From Janthinobacterium sp. Marseille (GTDB taxonomy: Bacteria; Pseudomonadota; Gammaproteobacteria; Burkholderiales; Burkholderiaceae_D), in assembly GCF_000013625.1 (NCBI RefSeq), contig NC_009659.1, positions 3,410,001-3,474,000 on the forward strand: DNA of 64,000 bases, read 5' to 3'. This document shows, piece after piece, positions 17,333 to 25,116 of the stretch (position 1 is the stretch's first letter; each line of letters begins with the position of its first letter). Made by a program: the position numbers and the translations under genes. The notes under the pieces were generated by a model that worked only from the letters and a program-made list of their open reading frames with translations, was not told the origin of the DNA and ran no database searches.

Positions 17333-18082
17333 ATGATTTTCAGACAACTCTACGAACCGCTGTCTAGCACTTATACCTACTTGCTGGGGGACGAACAAAC
17401 CGGTCGCGCCATTCTCATCGACCCTGTTATTTCTACTATGGAGCGCGATTTAGCAGAAGTACACCGTCTCGGCTTGAAACTCGCATACACAGTTGACACC
17501 CACATTCATGCGGACCACATCACCGGGGCGCTCGAGCTCAAGCGCGCAGTTGGCAGCAAGATTGCTACGCCGGCACATGACAACCTATCCTGCACGGACA
17601 TCGGCATTGAGGAAGGCAAACCGTTTCAAGTCGACGGCATCACGCTACATCCACTCCATACGCCTGGCCATACCGAGGGGCATTTTTCCTACTTGTTTAA
17701 CGACCGGGTATTTACTGGGGATGCGTTGCTGATTGAAGGCTGCGGTCGTACTGACTTTCAGAATGGTGATGCCGACGCGCTGTATAAAAGCGTGAAGGAA
17801 AAGCTGTTTTCCTTGCCGGATGAGACGTTGGTATATCCGAGCCATGACTACAAACAGCGCTTTGTGTCGTCCATAGCCCAGGAAAAAGCACGCAATCCCC
17901 GCTTGGGTGACAACAAGACACTCGAAGAGTTTAAGCACATTATGGCGAATCTGAATCTGCCATATCCAAAGTTCATTGACTATGCTGTTTTAGGCAACCA
18001 GCAATGCGGGGTTTGTCCGAAGGACTTACCGGAGAATTTGGAGAGCTATTGCCAGCAAATGAATCGGAGCCCGCAAGGTTGA
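17333..18082 (+). CDS. MBL-fold persulfide dioxygenase, ETHE1/Blh-like
   Basis: 249-residue metallo-beta-lactamase-fold enzyme. The ATG at 17333 follows CAGGAG; an upstream in-frame start at 17312 lacks it. The metal motif is THIHADH (residues about 63-69), with HTPGHTEGH and FTGDALLIEGCGRTDF further on and PSHDYK near the end, which is the ETHE1 pattern of an iron-dependent dioxygenase oxidising glutathione persulfide to sulfite. The C-terminal extension NQQCGVCPKDLPENL is typical of Blh proteins controlled by BigR. It is divergent from that repressor. Sulfite produced here could leave through the TauE-type exporter. Confidence 0.88.
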   Translation: MIFRQLYEPLSSTYTYLLGDEQTGRAILIDPVISTMERDLAEVHRLGLKLAYTVDTHIHADHITGALELKRAVGSKIATPAHDNLSCTDIGIEEGKPFQVDGITLHPLHTPGHTEGHFSYLFNDRVFTGDALLIEGCGRTDFQNGDADALYKSVKEKLFSLPDETLVYPSHDYKQRFVSSIAQEKARNPRLGDNKTLEEFKHIMANLNLPYPKFIDYAVLGNQQCGVCPKDLPENLESYCQQMNRSPQG

Positions 18083-18156
18083 CGGAGAGATGTCGTGGCG
18101 ATGAATCAGCGTCTGCAGCTGACGGGATTTAGGGGGGACCTAGCTGATAGCGAAAA

Positions 18157-19503
18157 TCATGCATCCTCATGAGTGAAGGCTGGAATCACAAGTTCTGCGA
18201 TAAGGCCACCTTCGGACCGGCCAGCCAATATGAGGTCTCCACCATACCGCCCGACAATAGCGCTCACAATGGACAAACCAAGGCCTGAACCATCTTGAGT
18301 ATGCGTCGAGGTTTTTCCCCGCCAGAATCGTTGGCTGACGACTGATATTTGTTCTTCAGTTAGTCCAGGGCCGCTATCTGCAACAGAAATTCGGCATAGC
18401 TTTTTGTGATTGTCGAAGGTCACCGAGAGTAAGACCATGCCCATTGAGTACCGAAAGGCGTTATCAAGTAGATTTCTTACTGCGGTATGGAGTAAGGAAG
18501 CCGGAACCTTTGCGCCGGCATCTTGCTCAGCGAAATCAATCCGAAGGCGTCGCATGGAAACTGTCGGAAGTCGTTCGACCAATTCTTCGATGACCAGAGA
18601 GACAGAATCGCACTCTTCTTCCACGGTCACACTGTCAGCGCGAGCAAGTGCCATCATCTGTTCCAGAGTGTGATTTAGACGACGAACACCTTCTTCCGCG
18701 CTGTTCAATGAAACTTCAAGTGCGGTTCCTGTCGAGAGCTTCGCGACTTGAAGATGTGTCCCTATAATCGTTAAAGGTGTTCGGAGCTCATGCGCGGCAC
18801 CATCCGTAAAAGCTCGCTGCTGAACCAACGTACTGCTGACTCGCCCCAGCATCTGATTCAGAGAGTCGATAACTGGTCGAAGCTCTTTAGAAGCATACTG
18901 GTCAGCGATTGGCGCCAAATCATTCGCATTCTTTTTCTGAAGTGTTTTGCTCAATGCAGCCAGCGGACCAAGTCCCTTGCCAATACCAATCCATAGCGCC
19001 AATAGACCGCCTATGACCGCCACCAGAAAGGGAAGCCCTGCCGATAGCAATACAGCATCTACAAAATGTCGACGTTCTTCGACTAAATCCGATGCGGTAA
19101 TTCGATACTGCCCACTTTGCAACGTGTAAGCACGCCACGTTTGGCCATCAACTATCTTGGTCGACAATCCTAAAGGTAACGGCTCAACGTTTCGAAAAGG
19201 GCCATTTTCTGTCTCAGCCACAATTTCACCTCGCATCGTACGAATCTGACATGCAATACCCTTGCCGCCGCCAACCTTCAAGGCGCTATCCCATTCTTCG
19301 CGAGGTGCACGGCCGACGATACCTGTATCTTTGAGAATGCCTGCAACCATTCGAGCAGACATCGACAATCTTTGGTCTAAGGTTGCATCGAGATTTTCTT
19401 GAACACTATTGGTCATCCAAATTGCAGATAACGCCCAGAACAGAACAAGTGCGACACCTGTTACCAATACAGCATGAATGCGGATGCTCGTCATAAACGC
19501 CAC
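18157..19503 (-). CDS. two-component sensor histidine kinase
   Basis: 448-residue inner-membrane kinase: N-terminal helix (IHAVLVTGVALVLFWALSAIWM), a periplasmic sensor of about 130 residues, a second helix (VLLSAGLPFLVAVIGGLLALWIGIG), HAMP-like linker, phospho-acceptor HELRTPLTIIGTHL, N-box LLDNAFRYS, and G-boxes DSGPGLTEEQ and GSGLGLSIV. The architecture resembles QseC/TctE-type kinases. It overlaps the response-regulator gene by 13 bp. It is transcribed away from the dsbD operon, which it may control. The signal is unknown, though periplasmic redox or metal stress is suggested by the neighbours. Confidence 0.92.
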   Translation of the reverse strand: MAFMTSIRIHAVLVTGVALVLFWALSAIWMTNSVQENLDATLDQRLSMSARMVAGILKDTGIVGRAPREEWDSALKVGGGKGIACQIRTMRGEIVAETENGPFRNVEPLPLGLSTKIVDGQTWRAYTLQSGQYRITASDLVEERRHFVDAVLLSAGLPFLVAVIGGLLALWIGIGKGLGPLAALSKTLQKKNANDLAPIADQYASKELRPVIDSLNQMLGRVSSTLVQQRAFTDGAAHELRTPLTIIGTHLQVAKLSTGTALEVSLNSAEEGVRRLNHTLEQMMALARADSVTVEEECDSVSLVIEELVERLPTVSMRRLRIDFAEQDAGAKVPASLLHTAVRNLLDNAFRYSMGMVLLSVTFDNHKKLCRISVADSGPGLTEEQISVVSQRFWRGKTSTHTQDGSGLGLSIVSAIVGRYGGDLILAGRSEGGLIAELVIPAFTHEDA

Positions 19504-20153
19504 CCCAAACGAAATCCTAAACCGCGAGATGTCTCAATCGCTTCAGCACCAAGTTTGCGACGGATGTTGTGGATGTGCACGTTGAGCGCATTACTACTGA
19601 TTTGGATATCCTCTCCGAAAACCCTGTCACGTAGGGTTGAGGGCGCAAGCCAATGTCCTGCCGCATTTGCCAAATGAATCAGTATGTCGAACTCTCGGCG
19701 AGATAAAGCAATAAGTTTCTCGTTCAGCCATACCTGGCCATATTGCGGGTCCAGTCTTAAAGGGCCTGCTGTAATTTCTTGTGTCGCTCGACCTTTACTT
19801 CGACGCACCACTGCATGAATACGGGCTGCTAGTTCACCTAAGTCGAATGGTTTCAGCACGTAGTCATCGGCGCCGCTTTGCAATCCAGCGATTCGATACT
19901 CAATCGCATCTCTTGCTGTTAGTACAATCACGGGGAGCGAAAGCTTGCGGCTTCTTGTCTCTTTGAGCAGGGTCAATCCATCTTGGTCTGGTAATCCAAG
20001 GTCCAAGACCATCACATCGAAGTCGGCCGCATAAATAGCCTGCTCCGCTGATACTGCAGTTGTGACACACACAGCCACCATACCGTGCGCTTGCAGGCCT
20101 GCAGCCAAACCGCTTGCAATCAGTTCATCATCCTCGACGACAAGTACCTGCAT
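19491..20153 (-). CDS. OmpR-family response regulator
   Basis: 220-residue regulator. The ATG at 20153 (MQVLVVEDDELIASGL) was chosen because GGGA lies 8 bases upstream and it is the family N-terminus; the frame extends 19 codons further. The receiver domain has the acidic pair VVEDDE, the phospho-acceptor Asp in VMVLDLGLPDQDG and Lys in DDYVLKPFDL. The C-terminal winged helix has LSRREFDILIHLANAAGHWL and SNALNVHIHNIRRKLG. It forms a pair with the kinase downstream and is divergent from dsbD. Confidence 0.92.
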   Translation of the reverse strand: MQVLVVEDDELIASGLAAGLQAHGMVAVCVTTAVSAEQAIYAADFDVMVLDLGLPDQDGLTLLKETRSRKLSLPVIVLTARDAIEYRIAGLQSGADDYVLKPFDLGELAARIHAVVRRSKGRATQEITAGPLRLDPQYGQVWLNEKLIALSRREFDILIHLANAAGHWLAPSTLRDRVFGEDIQISSNALNVHIHNIRRKLGAEAIETSRGLGFRLGWRL

Positions 20154-20224
20154 ATCACTTTTCCCATTGCTGTTTTGCATTGAGTTTAAGTCAAATGCGC
20201 AAATACTCATATGTCATTTAGCTC

Positions 20225-20245
20225 TTAACTCTCGGTTAATCGGGC
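20225..20245. promoter_or_regulatory. candidate response-regulator box upstream of dsbD
   Basis: TTAACTCTCGG followed by TTAATCGG: two TTAA half-sites at 20225 and 20236, exactly 11 bp apart. That is the direct-repeat period bound by OmpR-family regulators. It lies about 40-60 bp before the dsbD start in the divergent gap. Confidence 0.4.
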
Positions 20246-20283
20246 TCATTCAATATAGGTTCATTACTTGTTTGGAGATGGGT

Positions 20284-22083
20284 GTGTTAGTGAAAAAGAC
20301 GTTCGTTATGCTGTTGCTGTTGGTGTGGTCCTGTGTCCCATGGGCTTGGAGCGCGCCATCAATGTCATCGGCTGAAGCGACATTCTTGGAACCAAGTGAA
20401 GTTTTGAAGCTGACGAATATCGAGAGTCGCGAGGACAATCTGGTTGTTCAGACCAACATTGCTGACCAATACTACGTCTATCGTCATTCCCTCAGTATCA
20501 AAGATGCTTCGAACAACAACATCTTATTTGTGATTCCAGATGGTGAAGCGAAACATGATGAGTTCTTTGGCGATACGGAAATCTACAAAAATGCATCGCT
20601 TCGCTTTCAGATTCCTAATATTGATTTCAAACTACCGCTTACTCTTCAATGGCAAGGTTGCTCTGAAGGGGGAATATGCTATCCACCTCAAACTCAACTT
20701 ATTCACTCCGACCACAGCGCTAATGAAGTTTTTAGAAGCAAGCAACTTGCCTGGGTTTCGGACAGTCAAGAAACATCGACCAATGATAAGGGAGAAGACC
20801 AGCTCAATGCACAGCGGCTAACGCAGCTTGGGCCAGTAGGTGCCAGTATTGTCTTCTTGGGACTTGGTTTGCTGTTGGCCTTTGCGCCTTGCTCCCTTCC
20901 GATGATTCCGATTGTGTCGACTATGGTTATCGGCACAAGTACATCCGTTAAGCGAAATCTAACTCTCACTGCAGCATACGTACTAGCCATGGCGTCGACG
21001 TACGCCGTACTTGGTGTAGTAACAGGACTTGCCGGTTCGAATGTGCAATCGGCTTTGCAGTCGCCATGGCTACTCGGCACGTTTGCAGTTCTGTTCCTGA
21101 TACTTGCTGCGTCTATGTTCGGATGGTTTGAATTCCAATTGCCATCCTACATAACAAACAAGTTAAGCAGCTTGAGCGGAAACCGCGCACAAGGTAGCAT
21201 CGTTGGCTCAGTGTTACTCGGATTCGCGTCCGCGATACTGGTCGGGCCGTGCATGACCGCACCGTTAGCAGGTGCGCTCCTTTACATTGGTCAAACAGGT
21301 GATGCAGCCACTGGCGGATTCGCGTTGTTTTCCTTGGGCCTGGGTATGGGGTTGCCACTTTTCCTTATTGCTGTTTTCGGAACACGCATTCTTCCGAAGC
21401 CCGGAGCGTGGATGGACAGGATGCGTGTTGCCTTTGGTTATGTCATGGTTGCCATGGCTATCTATTTTGGTTCGAGATTTTTGCCGGACCAGATAGTGCT
21501 AGCAGCGTCAGGGATGCTGGGTATCGCTATAACAGTAGGTACGTGGTTTCTCGGCAGTCATTATCTTGCTTCACGCAAAGGCTGGACATTCAAAATAGTT
21601 TCGCTATCCGTCGGCCTTTGGTCTGTCCTCATGGTTGTTGGCGCAGCCTCAGGCGGAAACTCTTTACTACGGCCACTAGGGCATTTTCAAGCCGTCAGTC
21701 AGACCAACTCACCATCGTCAGTTCAGTACGTACCTGCAAAGTCTGCTGAAGATATTGACCGGCTCATTCAGGACGCAGCGACTCGTGGACAATCGACCAT
21801 GATTGATTTCTATGCGGACTGGTGCGTTAGCTGTCACATCTTCGAGAAGGAAGTATTAGGCAATGACCAGGTAATCGCTCGGCTTAAAAGGGTGCAGGTC
21901 ATCCGTCCAGACGTGACTGCACATGACGAGCATGATAAGAGGTTACTTTCACGCTGGGGTGTTCTTGGACCACCCACCATCATCTTTGTTGGCGCAGACG
22001 GGAAAGAAAAGCGCGCTTTGCGTTCAGTTGGTGAAATTAATACCGACCAGTTTTTGGCTCGGCTAGATAAGGCAGGTATGTGA
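20284..22083 (+). CDS. dsbD: thiol:disulfide interchange protein DsbD
   Basis: 599-residue inner-membrane electron carrier that moves reducing power from cytoplasmic thioredoxin to periplasmic thiol enzymes. The GTG at 20284 was chosen because GGAG lies 7 bases upstream; an ATG at 20278 is too close to that site. After a signal peptide (VMLLLLVWSCVPWAWSA) come the N-terminal alpha domain with Cys126 and Cys132 (GCSEGGICYPP), an eight-helix beta domain with Cys203 (FAPCSLPM) and Cys323 (VGPCMTAPL), and the C-terminal thioredoxin domain with C514-V-S-C517 (DWCVSCH). All six catalytic Cys are present. First gene of a three-gene redox operon. Confidence 0.93.
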   Translation: MLVKKTFVMLLLLVWSCVPWAWSAPSMSSAEATFLEPSEVLKLTNIESREDNLVVQTNIADQYYVYRHSLSIKDASNNNILFVIPDGEAKHDEFFGDTEIYKNASLRFQIPNIDFKLPLTLQWQGCSEGGICYPPQTQLIHSDHSANEVFRSKQLAWVSDSQETSTNDKGEDQLNAQRLTQLGPVGASIVFLGLGLLLAFAPCSLPMIPIVSTMVIGTSTSVKRNLTLTAAYVLAMASTYAVLGVVTGLAGSNVQSALQSPWLLGTFAVLFLILAASMFGWFEFQLPSYITNKLSSLSGNRAQGSIVGSVLLGFASAILVGPCMTAPLAGALLYIGQTGDAATGGFALFSLGLGMGLPLFLIAVFGTRILPKPGAWMDRMRVAFGYVMVAMAIYFGSRFLPDQIVLAASGMLGIAITVGTWFLGSHYLASRKGWTFKIVSLSVGLWSVLMVVGAASGGNSLLRPLGHFQAVSQTNSPSSVQYVPAKSAEDIDRLIQDAATRGQSTMIDFYADWCVSCHIFEKEVLGNDQVIARLKRVQVIRPDVTAHDEHDKRLLSRWGVLGPPTIIFVGADGKEKRALRSVGEINTDQFLARLDKAGM

Positions 22084-22922
22084 TGTCAGGACTAGGACCT
22101 ATCCCATTTTCAGTACTGGCCCTGTTTTTTGCAATGTTTGTGGCGTGGACCGTTGCGCGTTTATTCGCTAAACGTCAAAAGGAAAGTTCATTTAAAAAGG
22201 CCGGTGATAAGGTACTGGACACTATCGCTATCGGCTTCTTGAGTGCTCGTGTTGTATACATCGCTATTTGGTGGTCCGAGTACAGCGCAAGTCCAAGGTC
22301 GATTCTGGCAATCAGTGACGGCGGGTTCTCATGGGTAGGTGGAGTCGTTGGCAGTGCCATTTATCTATTCGTTCGCACACGAAAGCAAACGCAGCTTCGC
22401 AAACCGGTCATCTTCGGCATCATCAGCGGTGCTTTCGCATTGAACATTGGCCTCTACCTCCAATCAGTCAACCCTGACAATGCACCTCGTCTTCCAACGA
22501 CAGTTTTTTCAGACTCGGACGGTGGCCCGGTCACATTGAGTGATATCCAGAAGCGGCCTGTTGTGGTTAATTTGTGGGCATCATGGTGCCCACCTTGCAG
22601 AAGAGAGATGCCAGCATTCCGCCGTGCTGAGGAGGCATTTCCCGAAGTGAAGTTCGTCATGCTAAATCAGGGAGAAAGTCAGGCTGTGGTATTCAAATTC
22701 CTGGAAAAGGAAAAGTTGGAGTTTGAGCACATGGTGTTGGATAGAGGTTCTTTGCTAATGCGCGAGGCACGAATCTCTGGGTTACCAACAACACTCTTCT
22801 TCGACAGCGAAGGTCGACTTATGGACAGGCACATGGGCGAATTCACTCTACCTGCACTATATGACTCATTACGTCGAAATTTCAACATTACAGCTCAAGC
22901 AGCCGAAAAGGAACAGCCATGA
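22083..22922 (+). CDS. TlpA-type thiol-disulfide reductase fused to an Lgt-like membrane domain
   Basis: 279-residue protein with two parts. The first about 120 residues form a membrane domain with several helices and the segment FLSARVVYIAIWWSEY...ISDGGFSWVGGVVGSAIY, resembling part of prolipoprotein diacylglyceryl transferase. The second part is a periplasmic thioredoxin fold with C169-P-P-C172 (WASWCPPCRREMPAF) and the cis-Pro GLPTTLFF. The start overlaps the dsbD stop (TGATG). It likely receives electrons from DsbD to reduce periplasmic substrates or to help cytochrome or metal-protein maturation. Whether the Lgt-like part is catalytic is doubtful, as it is much shorter than Lgt. Confidence 0.85.
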   Translation: MSGLGPIPFSVLALFFAMFVAWTVARLFAKRQKESSFKKAGDKVLDTIAIGFLSARVVYIAIWWSEYSASPRSILAISDGGFSWVGGVVGSAIYLFVRTRKQTQLRKPVIFGIISGAFALNIGLYLQSVNPDNAPRLPTTVFSDSDGGPVTLSDIQKRPVVVNLWASWCPPCRREMPAFRRAEEAFPEVKFVMLNQGESQAVVFKFLEKEKLEFEHMVLDRGSLLMREARISGLPTTLFFDSEGRLMDRHMGEFTLPALYDSLRRNFNITAQAAEKEQP

Positions 22923-23686
22923 CAACAAAATTTAAGCTTCGAATATTCTGTGTAATCACGTTCTTGTTGTCCACAACAGTGGCTGCGCAGAACAATGCTA
23001 GACCAGCAGTTCTCAAATCCTTGGAGGACGAAGGAATCAAAGTTGTCCAGGAGTTTGAAATTCCTGGTGACATGCGCGCATTTGCCGGGACCGCTGGCAT
23101 GCGTCCCGTTGCTATCTACGTGTCAAAGGATGGGACTGCAATTATTGGGACCCGCGTCGATTCAAAAGCCAAGGCACTTGATGAAGCTCAGGTAGAGGAA
23201 CTAGCTCTCAAGCCGATGGGAGAAAGAATGTGGGAGCAATTGCAGGTTTCGACTTGGATTCAAGATGGCCATGTAGGTGCCCCTAAACTTGTTTTCACCT
23301 TCAGTGACCCGAATTGCCCCTATTGCAATCGCTTCTGGCAGGCTGCACGACCATGGGTGGATAGTGGAAAGGTACAAATTCGACACATCATGGTAGGCAT
23401 CATTAAAGAAGACAGTGCTTCAAAGGCTGCGGCTATGCTGCAATCCGCAAATCCAGCAGCAGCACTCAAGAAAAACGAATCCAACTATTCCAAAGGCGGA
23501 ATCAAGCCAGCTACGCATATTAGTGACAAGACACGGAAAGCACTCGGTGAGAACCAGATACTAATGGCCCGGTCCGGCTTCACGGGCACCCCAGCTGTTG
23601 TGTATCGCGACGATAAAGGTATGGTGCAACGGCACAATGGCCTTCCAACCGAAGCCCAGATGACTGCAATACTCGGACCTAAGTAG
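22919..23686 (+). CDS. dsbG: DsbG/DsbC-like periplasmic disulfide isomerase
   Basis: 255-residue exported protein with a signal peptide (IFCVITFLLSTTVAAQ), an N-terminal dimerisation region (VLKSLEDEGIKVVQEFEIPGDMRAFAG, as in DsbG) and a thioredoxin domain with the active site C133-P-Y-C136 (FSDPNCPYCNRFW) and cis-Pro segment FTGTPAVVY. The start overlaps the upstream stop by four bases. In this operon DsbD would keep it reduced so that it can repair wrongly paired or metal-oxidised cysteines. Confidence 0.9.
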   Translation: MTTKFKLRIFCVITFLLSTTVAAQNNARPAVLKSLEDEGIKVVQEFEIPGDMRAFAGTAGMRPVAIYVSKDGTAIIGTRVDSKAKALDEAQVEELALKPMGERMWEQLQVSTWIQDGHVGAPKLVFTFSDPNCPYCNRFWQAARPWVDSGKVQIRHIMVGIIKEDSASKAAAMLQSANPAAALKKNESNYSKGGIKPATHISDKTRKALGENQILMARSGFTGTPAVVYRDDKGMVQRHNGLPTEAQMTAILGPK

Positions 23687-23709
23687 TGATGCGATGCAGC
23701 AGAAGTGAG

Positions 23710-23737
23710 ATGTCTGCTTTTGGCCGATTGCGGACAT
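23710..23737. repeat. unoccupied IS30-target-like extragenic palindrome
   Basis: A 28-bp imperfect dyad, ATGTCTGCTTTTGG followed by CCGATTGCGGACAT (10 of 14 positions paired). It is the same kind of sequence that is split by both IS30 copies. It follows dsbG by 24 bp and may also act as a transcription stop. Confidence 0.6.
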
Positions 23738-23855
23738 CTTCCTACGATCGGATGCAGATTTATAAATCCGTCTTACCCAAATGGTTTTATAGGCTAGGCG
23801 CATCTAGTAAAGCCTCGAGATTCAAAACCAAGGACTGCGACGATTTTTAATAGGG

Positions 23856-23986
23856 CAGTCTTATGACTAATTATTGTCCGATAAGTCAATCTTATGCCTG
23901 CATAAAGGTCAGCAATATGCCTTGTAAATTCTGATAAGCCATTGTTTTATAACGGCTATATAGTCAGCGAATTGCCTAACCCCACA
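23856..23986 (-). mobile_element. possible Tn7-like transposon end (right border of the island)
   Basis: On the minus strand three similar motifs run in the same direction: GACAATAATTAGTCATAAGA (23878 down to 23859), GACCTTTATGCAGGCATAAG (23910 down) and GACTATATAGCCGTTATAAA (23965 down). The outermost bases read inwards TGTGGGG from 23986. Tn7 ends start TGTGGGCGG and carry several 22-bp TnsB sites of the form GACAATAAAGTCTTAAACTG; the first motif here is very like that. No transposition genes are inside the window, and the opposite end would lie beyond position 1. Suggestive only. Confidence 0.35.
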
Positions 23987-24203
23987 ATTTCTGTAGGATT
24001 TTGATGCGTCTTGTCGTCAAGATCGCGGAAAAATCGGCTTAAAGTCGATTTCTTGGCAGATATCGGAAATTTCGGCGTCGGAAATTACAACCAATATCAA
24101 AAGATTATGATGCAATGCAAAAATACAGTTTATTTATTATCGTTTTAACATCAAAATTCAAAGCCGATTTAACAATTGAACGATCGCTCAAAAAGAGCCG
24201 GAT

Positions 24204-24713
24204 TTACTGCCCGTTGTACTGTGGCGGTGAACCACATTGCAGCGACGGATCAGGCACCGGCTTGCAATACAGGAAGGCTTCCGGCAATACCACGCCGTTG
24301 CGGTATTTTCCCTTGCGACCACGCACGATATAAGGCGCAAAGCACTCCTGGCTTTCGCGATACTCACGCTGCATGCGTTCGCAATCGAGTTTTTTCTGCG
24401 ACAGGCTGTCACGCGCACCCATCACCGCCGCGCTTGGCGGCGACTCAGGCCGCAGCGGTTCCACCCTGGCCTCACTGGCGCGCTCGACGATTGCCTTTTC
24501 GCGCGCCGCGCGCTCCGCCGCTTCCTGACGCTGGCTGTCAGTTAATTCAGATGGATTGGTATCGATGCGGCTCGCGGCATTCCTGTAACGATCCGGCACC
24601 TTATCCGAAAACTGGGTACGACCATTTTCATCGACCCAGCGATAGATTTCGTCCGCGTACGCTGCAGTAGCCATGCAACAGCAAGCGATGAGGGTAAGGA
24701 ATTTGTGTGCCAT
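24204..24713 (-). CDS. DUF4124 domain exported protein
   Basis: 169-residue periplasmic protein with a signal peptide (MAHKFLTLIACCCMATAAYA), followed at once by the DUF4124 motif DEIYRWVDENGRTQFSDKVPD. A charged helical middle comes next (RQEAAERAAREKAIVERASEARVE), then a Cys-containing C-terminus (LDCERMQREYRESQECFAPY...YCKPVPDPSLQC) that could form disulfides. The function of the family is unknown; members are common in betaproteobacterial envelopes. It is the first gene on the chromosome-like side of the boundary. Confidence 0.87.
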   Translation of the reverse strand: MAHKFLTLIACCCMATAAYADEIYRWVDENGRTQFSDKVPDRYRNAASRIDTNPSELTDSQRQEAAERAAREKAIVERASEARVEPLRPESPPSAAVMGARDSLSQKKLDCERMQREYRESQECFAPYIVRGRKGKYRNGVVLPEAFLYCKPVPDPSLQCGSPPQYNGQ

Positions 24714-24789
24714 AAATAGCCTTGTACGCGGACAGGTAATACCTTATAGCATGCCTGAAAAGCGCACGCCTGCGTTCTCCCAGCTGCCT

Positions 24790-24942
24790 TCAGCGCAAGA
24801 ACGAGCCGGTGCCGAACAAACCGATCAGGCCGATCACAATCAGGTAAAGCGCGACGATGAAATTCAGTAAGCGCGGCATCACTAAAATCAAAATGCCGGC
24901 AATCAGGGCGAGCAACGGTGCGAGGGTGATATGCAAATTCAT
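24790..24942 (-). CDS. DUF3096 family 50-residue membrane protein
   Basis: Short gene read on the minus strand. The ATG at 24942 has CAGGAG 7 bases upstream. It encodes 50 residues that are almost wholly hydrophobic, with two membrane helices: LAPLLALIAGILILVMPRLL and FIVALYLIVIGLIGLFG. The PLLALIAGILILxxPRLLNxIVAxYLIxxGxxGL pattern is that of DUF3096, found in many proteobacteria; function unknown. It ends in TGA at 24790. Confidence 0.8.
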   Translation of the reverse strand: MNLHITLAPLLALIAGILILVMPRLLNFIVALYLIVIGLIGLFGTGSFLR

Positions 24943-25032
24943 GGCGAACTCCTGTATGAAAAATGAAAAGTTAAATTCTTGCGCCAGCAGCTTACCCTAT
25001 CCGGCACCACTTCATACATGAAGCAACGCGCA

Positions 25033-25070
25033 ATAAAAAAAACGCGCAACCGTATACAGATGATTGCGCG
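25033..25070 (-). terminator. terminator of the fasciclin gene
   Basis: Inverted repeat CGCGCAA (25043-25049) / TTGCGCG (25064-25070) with an A-rich run on its left, which is a T-run on the minus strand. It sits 47 bp after the fasciclin stop. Confidence 0.7.
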
Positions 25071-25116
25071 CCGGACCACCGCAGCCCTGAAGCGGGATGC
25101 CGTACATTCCCGGGAT

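Larger units (their letters stand above)
23687..24203. other. gene-free AT-rich boundary region
   Basis: About 500 bases without a believable gene, lower in GC than either side. It contains the palindrome at 23710-23737, the three repeated motifs at 23856-23965, a small direct repeat TCGGAAATT around 24064-24090, and then the convergent end of the DUF4124 gene. It marks the change from accessory-type to chromosome-type composition. Confidence 0.55.

Noticed and set aside
20062..20283. N-terminal extension of DsbD
   Set aside because: Would overlap the divergent response regulator start and place the signal peptide internally.
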